This document shows, one piece after another, positions 27,029 through 33,600 of a stretch of DNA of 64,000 bases (positions are counted from its first letter, which is position 1; each line of letters starts with the position of its first letter). The notes beneath the pieces are model-generated. The model was not told where the DNA came from. It saw nothing but the letters and a program-made list of their open reading frames with translations, and searched no databases. The stretch covers positions 434,001 to 498,000 of the forward strand of contig NZ_QJKB01000002.1 in NCBI RefSeq assembly GCF_003201815.1, in the 5' to 3' direction. The position numbers were made by a program, and so were the translations under genes. Source of the stretch: Undibacterium pigrum. GTDB taxonomy: Bacteria > Pseudomonadota > Gammaproteobacteria > Burkholderiales > Burkholderiaceae_D.

Positions 27029-27104
27029 TGGTGGAGGTGGACGGAATCGAACCGACGACATACTGCATGCAAAGCAGGCGCTCTCCCAACTGAGCTACAC
27101 CCCC
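27029..27104 (-). tRNA. tRNA-Ala(UGC)
   Basis: A 76-base cloverleaf. Acceptor GGGGGTG with CACCTCC (G3-U70, the alanine identity pair), anticodon loop TTTGCAT, T loop TTCGATT, A73 and CCA. Presence of G3-U70 supports functional alanylation. Confidence 0.95.
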
Positions 27105-27163
27105 GTAATCTGTAAAGCAATTGCGCATGGCTTGAAATGACATGTTATTTACTGCGTATAAAA

Positions 27164-27414
27164 TGGTGCGTCCCCGTGGTAGCTAGAACTCATCTCCTCA
27201 ATGCGCCCAAATCGTCAGTTCCCGAAGGGTTTGTCTCATAACGCGTGCTGGACTGCGTTGGACTCGTTATCAATAGCACCGCTATTGACTGCCTCGTCCG
27301 CCTTGCCAGCCCACGTTATGATACAAACGCATCTCACTCCCGTTGAGGAGATGAGTTCTGTCCACGCTCTCCGATTCTTCAAAACGGCGCTTTCACCTGT
27401 TTAGCTTGAGACAC
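27164..27414 (-). tRNA. tRNA-Phe(GAA), interrupted in the T loop by a hairpin element
   Basis: The two halves reassemble into a 76-base tRNA. Acceptor GTGTCTC (27414 downward) pairs at every position, with two G-U, to GGGACGC near the 3' end, followed by A73 and encoded CCA. The anticodon loop is TTGAAGA (GAA). T-stem strands CGTGG and CCACG are perfectly complementary and enclose a 175-bp element. The residual seven loop bases do not give the usual T54-T55-C56, and the anticodon stem has one mismatch, so function is uncertain. Confidence 0.72.
27185..27359. repeat. Family B hairpin element (IVS-like insertion in tRNA-Phe)
   Basis: A 175-bp element whose 17 terminal bases (27185-27201 and 27343-27359, AGAACTCATCTCCTCAA type) are a perfect inverted repeat. 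Further in, GTTTGTCTCATAACG pairs with CGTTATGATACAAAC at 14 of 15 positions, and an apical TCAATAGC/GCTATTGA stem closes on three bases. The design matches family A (one long hairpin of similar length) but the sequence is different. It has no credible reading frame of its own. Confidence 0.85.
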
Positions 27415-27418
27415 AAAA

Positions 27419-27503
27419 TGGTGGATGGTGATGGAATTGAACCACCTACGTCTAGCGTGCTTGCGGGTTACAGCCGCACCCCTTACCGTTCGGGCAACCA
27501 TCC
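27419..27503 (-). tRNA. tRNA-Tyr(GUA)
   Basis: An 85-base class II tRNA. Acceptor GGATGGT with ACCATCC, anticodon stem GCGG with CCGC, loop CTGTAAC, long variable arm as in bacterial tyrosine tRNAs, T loop TTCAATT, A73 and CCA. Confidence 0.93.
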
Positions 27504-27519
27504 GTAAAACTGTTAATAC

Positions 27520-27593
27520 TGGAGTCTTTGAGCGGAATCGAACCGCTATTAGCTGAACGAAAATCAGCTGTCCTACCATTAGACGACAAAGAC
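27520..27593 (-). tRNA. tRNA-Glu(UUC) with G37
   Basis: A 74-base cloverleaf. Acceptor GTCTTTG with CAAAGAC, anticodon stem GCTGA with TCAGC, loop TTTTCGT, T-arm AGCGG-TTCGATT-CCGCT, CCA. The loop differs from the usual bacterial Glu loop (CTTTCAC) at positions 32, 37 and 38, and discriminator 73 is U rather than G. Confidence 0.9.
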
Positions 27594-27645
27594 ATCATGA
27601 AAATAACCTCGGCAATAGTAAGTACTTATAAAGTCACTTTCATGA

Positions 27646-27719
27646 TGGAGCGGGAGAAGGGAATTGAACCCTTATCTTAAGCTTGGAAGGCTTCAGCTCT
27701 ACCTTTGAGCTACACCCGC
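27646..27719 (-). tRNA. tRNA-Gly(UCC)
   Basis: A 74-base cloverleaf and the first tRNA of the transcript. Acceptor GCGGGTG with CTCCCGC, D-arm GCTC...GAGC, anticodon loop CTTCCAA, T-arm AAGGG-TTCAATT-CCCTT, U73 and CCA, as in standard bacterial Gly(UCC). Confidence 0.95.
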
Positions 27720-27793
27720 ATCTAGTATTAATTTTCAGCTTTACCCCAAAAGCAGATGTTCCTGCCCTTGGGATAAAACTGTTTGAACTTCCC

Positions 27794-27808
27794 AAATTGT
27801 TAAAGAGC
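27794..27808 (-). promoter_or_regulatory. rrn-type boxA antitermination site in the tRNA-array leader
   Basis: On the minus strand this reads GCTCTTTAACAATTT, matching the E. coli rRNA-operon boxA core (TGCTCTTTAACA) at all but the first base. It lies 75-90 bases upstream of the first tRNA. BoxA binds NusB/NusE and lets RNA polymerase resist Rho on long untranslated transcripts, which suits a 2.6-kb stable-RNA array. Confidence 0.75.
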
Positions 27809-27899
27809 TTCCATGATCCGGTGTTGTCCGGTCACGACCGCGTTGGCGGGTTTGACTGCGGTGGTTTGCATCAAGTGTTTTATGCAAACCAAAAAATCT

Positions 27900-27928
27900 A
27901 AAATAAAAAATCAAAACCAAAAAATCAA
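27900..27928 (-). promoter_or_regulatory. Candidate promoter of the tRNA array
   Basis: On the minus strand TTGATT (27923-27928) and TATTTT (27900-27905) are separated by 17 bases within an AT-rich stretch upstream of boxA. It overlaps the T-tract after the hairpin at 27931-27960, so the match could be incidental. A 9-bp inverted repeat (27863-27871 with 27882-27890) lies just downstream and might be an operator. Confidence 0.35.
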
Positions 27929-27930
27929 AA

Positions 27931-27960
27931 AGCCCAGAGCTTTTCAGGGCATCCGGGCTT
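27931..27960 (-). terminator. Probable terminator of the small gene upstream of the tRNA array
   Basis: A GC-rich hairpin with AGCCC/GGGCT at its base, followed on the minus strand by a T-run. It separates the small gene ending at 27986 from the tRNA leader. Confidence 0.55.
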
Positions 27961-27985
27961 TTCAGCGCTAGGGTCTTGGGTAGCT

Positions 27986-28249
27986 TTAACTGCCGCCTGT
28001 GACCTTCAGGGTTTCCCCTCGAATGCTTGTGTTACTAAACCATGTCGCCGCAAAATTAATTGGGCTGACATCATTGGACATTTGACTATCTGTATCTTTA
28101 GTTGTGCGTGTGGCTGTACTCATGCGATACGAGGCTTCATCCTTATTCCATGTGCCATTCGCTGCAGCTTCAACTTTGGCAACCGACGCCAAAGCCCGCG
28201 CTGTCTTGCGCAAGTTTTGTATCAGTTCTTGTATCAAAGTTGTTTTCAC
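27986..28249 (-). CDS. Small uncharacterised protein upstream of the tRNA array
   Basis: Predicted 87-residue protein using a GTG start at 28249, preceded by AGGAAA six or so bases upstream. An in-frame ATG at 28303 lacks a comparable site. The N-terminal half is helical (LIQELIQNLRKTARALASV) and the C-terminal half is Ser/Thr/Asn-rich, ending in a Gly-Gly-Ser. I do not recognise it. The length and Ala/Ser-rich composition would allow a secreted or ribosomal-peptide precursor, but no export or modification genes are nearby. Confidence 0.5.
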   Translation of the reverse strand: MKTTLIQELIQNLRKTARALASVAKVEAAANGTWNKDEASYRMSTATRTTKDTDSQMSNDVSPINFAATWFSNTSIRGETLKVTGGS

Positions 28250-28584
28250 GATTTTTCCTAAATGTTTGTTGGTGTTGCTTTGTTGATGTACGTATCTTGC
28301 CACAGCTTTTTTATAAAAACAAGCATGGCATGACGAATTTATTCAATTAATTGATATTTTTGTGCAACAGGTGAAAACTATCTGATTTCCCATGCACTTG
28401 AAAAAGCCTGCCTTAAGCCCTGTTTACACTATGAAAAAAAGAACACTCACATCAGGTGTTGATGCAGGATGTGAGCGCCAAACTGGTTTCGTATTTGTAC
28501 TTATTTATTTTTGCAAATGAGCGAAATGAATCGCAAATCTGTTTGTTTAAGCCTCAATGGCAAAGGCCTTGCCACTGATATTTT
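28250..28584. other. Gene-free AT-rich stretch
   Basis: About 335 bases with no convincing gene. An 8-bp inverted repeat (CTCACATC/GATGTGAG) occurs near 28446-28475 and a short GGCAA/TTGCC palindrome near 28560. It probably holds the promoter of the small gene at 27986-28249 and the 3' end of the sigma/anti-sigma transcript. Confidence 0.5.
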
Positions 28585-29862
28585 TTATTTTTGCAGAACG
28601 TCGATTTGCTTTTGCAAAGATTTATCGACGACAAAATTTGGATAAGTCGTGCGGAATTTTTTCCATTCTTCCAGTGCTTCCTGGTGTTGTTTTTCCTTGA
28701 GCAGCTTTTCTATTTTTGCCAGCCAGTCAGGAGCATCTGGCAGTGGGGCCGGTGGCAAAGGCGCCAGGGATTGAAGCGGGAGGGGAACAATAACGCGAGC
28801 CGGACTATTGCCTTGCACATCGAGTTTCTTGTCTGCCACCATGCTGTCCATTGTTGCTCTGGGAGCAGGGGCCGTAGCATAAACGGGAGCAGCAGCAGGG
28901 GCGGCAGCAGGAGCAGGAGCAGCAGGAGCTGCGGCACTCCTTGCCATCACAGGTGGGGTGGCAGTTTGCAGGCGGCCTTCCGCTTCCGCCACCTTGGCAA
29001 GGTGTCTTGGCGCTTCTTCCCTGGCAGCGACTTTAAACGAGTCTGTATTCCTTGCGCGCTCTGCTTCAGCGGCACGCACTACCTCAGGCATCTTCTCGTT
29101 GGCAATGACTGCGGCTGCTGCTTTTGGTGCTGGTGGCGGTGCTTCAGCAATCACTACAGGCGCAGGCGAGGCTACCACCGGCATTGGTGGTGCAGCGAGA
29201 ACAGGCTTGGCAGCTGTATCCGCAACAATGACGGGAGCTGGTTTCATTTCTACGTCGGCCCTGCGCTCAGACTTCACACTGGATTCTGTTGCAACATCTT
29301 TCGCAGCAATTTTTCGCTCTGTGTCAGGCTGCCGCTGTGGCATAGGTGCTGCCTGCGCCATTTCGGCCACTGCCGGAACCGGGACTATTTCCTTATTCTT
29401 TACTTCCCGCGGGTAAAAGATTTTTTCCGGTGCCGGGCCAGTATTTGCAGCTTCAATTTCTGCTTCATGCTCTTGATGTGAAAAGAATAGCGGAACCGCA
29501 AGCATGACACTGGCGGCCAGACCAAGAGGCGTTTTCCAGCGCCACAAGAAAGAAGGGCGATGGCGCGATGCTTCAGGATTTTGTGCGTCATTGGCAGCAG
29601 CAAGCATGCTATCAGCCCTAGGCTCAATCACTGGTGCAATGACAGCATCAGTTACAGGCGCAACTGCAGGCTTGCTACTTGTAGCCGTCAGCGCCGCTGC
29701 AGCATCCGCCATGATGGCAGCGTCCAGTTCAGCTGATGGTGTGTCTTGTGGCAGGTCTTGCAGCAAGAGTGCGAGTTCATCCCCGCCTTGTAAAAAAGCG
29801 TCGAATTCGGCATCTGCCAAATCCATGTCGATGTTGCTATCCTTGATGTTTTTATCACTCAT
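28585..29862 (-). CDS. Probable anti-sigma factor with Ala/Pro-rich periplasmic region
   Basis: Membrane protein of 425 aa coded directly behind an ECF sigma factor and overlapping it by four bases, which suggests an anti-sigma role. Residues 1-105 are acidic and cytoplasmic, one transmembrane helix follows (about 113-130, TPLGLAASVMLAVPLFF), then a long low-complexity Ala/Pro/Val/Lys region. The C-terminal 60 residues are helical (WLAKIEKLLKEKQHQEALEEW), like a TPR helix pair. No zinc-binding HxxxCxxC motif is visible, so it is not a ZAS-type anti-sigma factor. Function is inferred from position. Confidence 0.65.
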   Translation of the reverse strand: MSDKNIKDSNIDMDLADAEFDAFLQGGDELALLLQDLPQDTPSAELDAAIMADAAAALTATSSKPAVAPVTDAVIAPVIEPRADSMLAAANDAQNPEASRHRPSFLWRWKTPLGLAASVMLAVPLFFSHQEHEAEIEAANTGPAPEKIFYPREVKNKEIVPVPAVAEMAQAAPMPQRQPDTERKIAAKDVATESSVKSERRADVEMKPAPVIVADTAAKPVLAAPPMPVVASPAPVVIAEAPPPAPKAAAAVIANEKMPEVVRAAEAERARNTDSFKVAAREEAPRHLAKVAEAEGRLQTATPPVMARSAAAPAAPAPAAAPAAAPVYATAPAPRATMDSMVADKKLDVQGNSPARVIVPLPLQSLAPLPPAPLPDAPDWLAKIEKLLKEKQHQEALEEWKKFRTTYPNFVVDKSLQKQIDVLQK

Positions 29863-30443
29863 GCTGGCTCACCTTGCTTCGTCTGGCTATGCAATTGGGA
29901 GCGTAGTTTTTGCATCGCATAGCGTAATCTGCTTTTGACAGTCTCCACTGGCACTGCAGTCACCTGGGCAATTTCTTCCAGGCCGAGTCCATTGAACTGC
30001 TGCAAGACCAGTGCTTCTTTCTGGTCATTCGGTAAAGTGCGTATGGCAGCATGCAGTCTGTCGTTTTGCTGCTTCTTGTCCAGCGCTGCTTCCGGTGACA
30101 AACCATCATGGGCGATATTGGCAGTGCCATTTGATTCAGTGTCGTCATGATCCTGGACGAGCTGGCTTTCTTTTTGTCGCAATAAGTCAATCAGGCGGTT
30201 GCGGGCAATCTGGTATAGATAAGTGCGAAAACCGGACAAGGGTGTGTAGCTGGCCCTTGCCGTATGCAGGGCAGCCCAACTGTCCTGCACAATTTCATCC
30301 ACCCATTCACGGCGCGGTGAACGCCAACTGATAAAGCGGTACAAACCATGACTATGCCGCTGATACAGTTCCTTGAAAGCGAGCAAGTCGCCTTCGCAGT
30401 AAAGCAGCATCAAAGCTTCATCGTTGTCAGGTTGGGGTAGCAT
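29859..30443 (-). CDS. ECF-type RNA polymerase sigma factor
   Basis: Sigma-70 family extracytoplasmic-function factor of 194 aa. Region 2 covers FKELYQRHSHGLYRFISW to the -10-binding helix FRTYLYQIARNRLIDLLR. Region 4 ends with LEEIAQVTAVPVETVKSRLRYAMQKLR, a standard helix-turn-helix. The ATG at 30443 with AGGAG immediately upstream gives the normal ECF length; an in-frame ATG at 30638 would add 65 unlikely residues. The downstream gene overlaps by four bases and is the probable anti-sigma factor. The alpha-2-macroglobulin gene is directly upstream on the same strand and may be a target. Confidence 0.92.
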   Translation of the reverse strand: MLPQPDNDEALMLLYCEGDLLAFKELYQRHSHGLYRFISWRSPRREWVDEIVQDSWAALHTARASYTPLSGFRTYLYQIARNRLIDLLRQKESQLVQDHDDTESNGTANIAHDGLSPEAALDKKQQNDRLHAAIRTLPNDQKEALVLQQFNGLGLEEIAQVTAVPVETVKSRLRYAMQKLRSQLHSQTKQGEPA

Positions 30444-30601
30444 GTCTCCTAGTTTACCGGAAATCTCTGCGGCCCCGGAAAAATTTCTGAGACCCCGTGC
30501 TGGTAGATACTTGCATACCCATGCCAGGTACAGCACTTTTCCTTCAGCGTATATCCTGTGGAAAAAATGCTGCACCTTACCCCTGCTATTACTCAGTATG
30601 C

Positions 30602-33600
30602 TCAGGGCGTGATGTTGATGTTCAGTGGACTGGTCCACGTTTTGTCCGTATCGTTGTAGTACAGGTAGGCCGATGATGCAGGGCCGCTATAAGTGCCTGG
30701 CACACTTGCCACCAGGTCTATGCCCAGTTTCTTGACTTCACCAGGCTTCATGTCGCGGAAGTACAGTATTACTTCACGGGCACGGGTTTCAAAGAAAGCG
30801 ATCTGGCCTTTTTCACGCAATTCCTTGAGCTGCCAGTTCTGGAAAGTCAGTCCACCAGGCAAGCCCAGGCGAACCAGGCTCATGGGTTGACCAGTCTGGG
30901 TCTTATTGCTGATGACTGCATCCAGCCTGACGGTTTCACCCATTTTTAATTCCGACCTGGCTAAATGGGTTTGCAGATCAAGTACCGCAGTTTTTGAAGA
31001 TGCCGGTTCGGTAGTTCGATATTCAACGGCAATCGAATAAGGCAGGGCATCGCTGTTTTGCGACTTCAGAGTGATGGTATGTTTGCCAGGTGCCAGTGCC
31101 TGATCAAAGTCTGTAAACAAGATCGCGTCACGACGACCTGCCTCATAACTTTTTTCGCTGACGACAAGGCCATCAACCAGTAAGCTGATCTTGCCAGATT
31201 TAGGCGCAACGCGGGTGGCATTGTCAAAGGCAATCATGGCTTTCAAGGCCAGCACGGTTGCCTGTGTTGCACCCCATTGACCAAAGCCACTGCGGTTATT
31301 TTGCAGCCAGTTGATACCCTTGCGCGCCTGCTCCATATGATCGCCCGATTTCAGCATGGCCAGTATCGCCAGTGAAGTGGTTTCTATATGTAGATTGCTG
31401 CCACCACTGCGGGTGATGGAATGATCGGCATTGGTCCATGCGCCGGATGCAGCTTGCATATTCGCCAGTTTTTCTACTGCAGTTTTACGAGTTTTTTCTG
31501 CAACGACTGTTTTGCCATTGCCTTCCAGCATGCTGCCAACTGCCAGTGCCATTTGATAAGCATCCTGGGTGTTCTCAGCCAGCGCCACAGATTTGGCAAT
31601 CTCTTTATCCAGACCAGTCTCACCTGCACTCACCAGTGCCCAGGTGATATAGGCATCGGTTACTGCAGGATTGGCACGGCCAAAACTATCAAGTGCCTTG
31701 TCATCTTTTTTATAACCACCATTGCCATCGCGCCTGGACTTCAGCCATGCTGCAGTGCGCGTCATCATGGACGTATCGACGGCACCGTAGACAGGTTTCA
31801 TGTCAGCAAATTCCAGCAGGCCATAGGCAGTCAGTGCCTCATGTCCCGGGTCGCCACCAAACCATTCATAGCCTTTTTTCGGTGATTCAAAACCAGCCAG
31901 TTTCTTGTAGCCACTATCCAGCAATTTGCCTGTACGCTCCAGCAAGGCAGTGTCTGCTACATCATGCTGTTTCAGGTATTGCATGATCATCACATTCGGG
32001 TAATTGGTAGACGAGGTTTGCTCGAAACAACCAGATGGTTCACGCAACATGCCTTCCAGGCCAGAGATCATGGTAGACAGTGAAGAAGTGTAGACCTTGA
32101 TACTGGCCTGTACACTGCCTTTACTGGCTTTGCTCAAATCGACCTCATAACTGGCTTCGCCTTTAATTTGCCCTGACTTTTCTGCCAGTTGCGGAAAACC
32201 AGGTGCTACCACAGGTATGCTGCGCAAGACCTCATCCTTCAAGCCCGATGCCTTGGCTGACAACTGCACTTCAGATTGCCCACGCGTGCCCGTCACTTCC
32301 AGCGGGATGAACATGCTCTTGCGCTGACCTGCTGCCAGCTTGTCATTATTCCCCTTGCTATTTGTCGCTTTCAACAACTTGCCAAAATTGGCATCCAGCG
32401 TCACATCCAGGGCTTGTTCGCTATCATTGCTGAGTGTTACCGGGATCAGCGGCTTGTCACCTGCCGATATTTCCAGCGGCAGTTTGGCTGACAATGAAAA
32501 TGGCAGTGAAGACTTGATGACAGTTTCATCCCGTCCCGCCAGGCCCGCACCCGTGGCACTGATACCCTCAGTAGAAACGCGGAAAGAAGTCACAGCATCA
32601 GACAAGGTGAACTTTACCCTTGCTTTACCCTGCTTGTCGGTCTGGACTTTAGGTGCCCACATGACAGTTTCGCGATAGTCGTCGCGTGGCCCGGCATAAT
32701 CTGGTTTGAATGTAGGTACAGGAAAGACCCGTACAGCGGCCCAGGTCTGGCGCCGTCTGGCTTCAGGTTCTTCCACTTTGGCGGCAGCCCGGGCAAAGTC
32801 CTTGTCTACGGCGATTTCCTTCGTGGCTTGAGCGGGGAAGAATTTTTCTTCAGCGACCAGACCATTTACCATATCGGCCCTGACGACAGGCTTAGCGAGA
32901 ATTTCTACTTTTGGTGCAGGCGGCATGACGGCATTTGCTGCAAGCACAGATTTCACTTCAGGTCTGGCATCAGGTGGTGGAGCGGCCATCTTGTTTAATT
33001 CAACTGGTGCCGGGGCCATTTGCATTGCCATCATTGGAACTGGCACCATCACTACAGGTGGTGCTGCCATCGGCTGTATAAACGCTATCTCCGGACGCAT
33101 GCCAGCTTTGCGCTTTACTCTGCCGTCTATCACTGTGCCGACGGACATATCGGCATTCAGCACTGCTTGCCATTCAAAACGACGATAGCCACGCGTACCC
33201 ATCAACATGTCCAGTGCCAGTGCGCTTTTTTCTTCTGTCAGGTCAGTATAGAAATTGGGTTCTTCTATCTTGCCTGGCAATTCTGTTTCCAGCATAAGGC
33301 GCGACAAGAGATGCGCGCTCTTGTCATCTGCAAAAGAGATCACAGTGTCATCCACCACAGCCAGCGTCAACTCGGCGGGCACGACTTTGCCATTGCTATC
33401 TCTGGTCGTGATATTCAAGGCGACCTGGCCGCGCGGCACATAGGATTTTTTATCCGGCTCCACCTTCACATTCAGGCGGTGACGACGATTGCGGAACACC
33501 AGGCGTTCTGCCAATGGGTTCAGATTCTGATCAAACAAGGTGACCCTGGCAATGCCTGCCGCATCTTGTATTGCCGCATCCTTGGCTTTTAAATAAATCA

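Noticed and set aside
27201..27404. Short plus-strand reading frame across the family B element
   Set aside because: It only spans the palindromic insertion and half a tRNA and has no ribosome site.
20633..28303. Prophage or integrative element boundaries around the tRNA/ligase island
   Set aside because: No integrase, structural phage gene, relaxase or direct-repeat attachment site was found, so mobility is not claimed although the content resembles acquired arrays.
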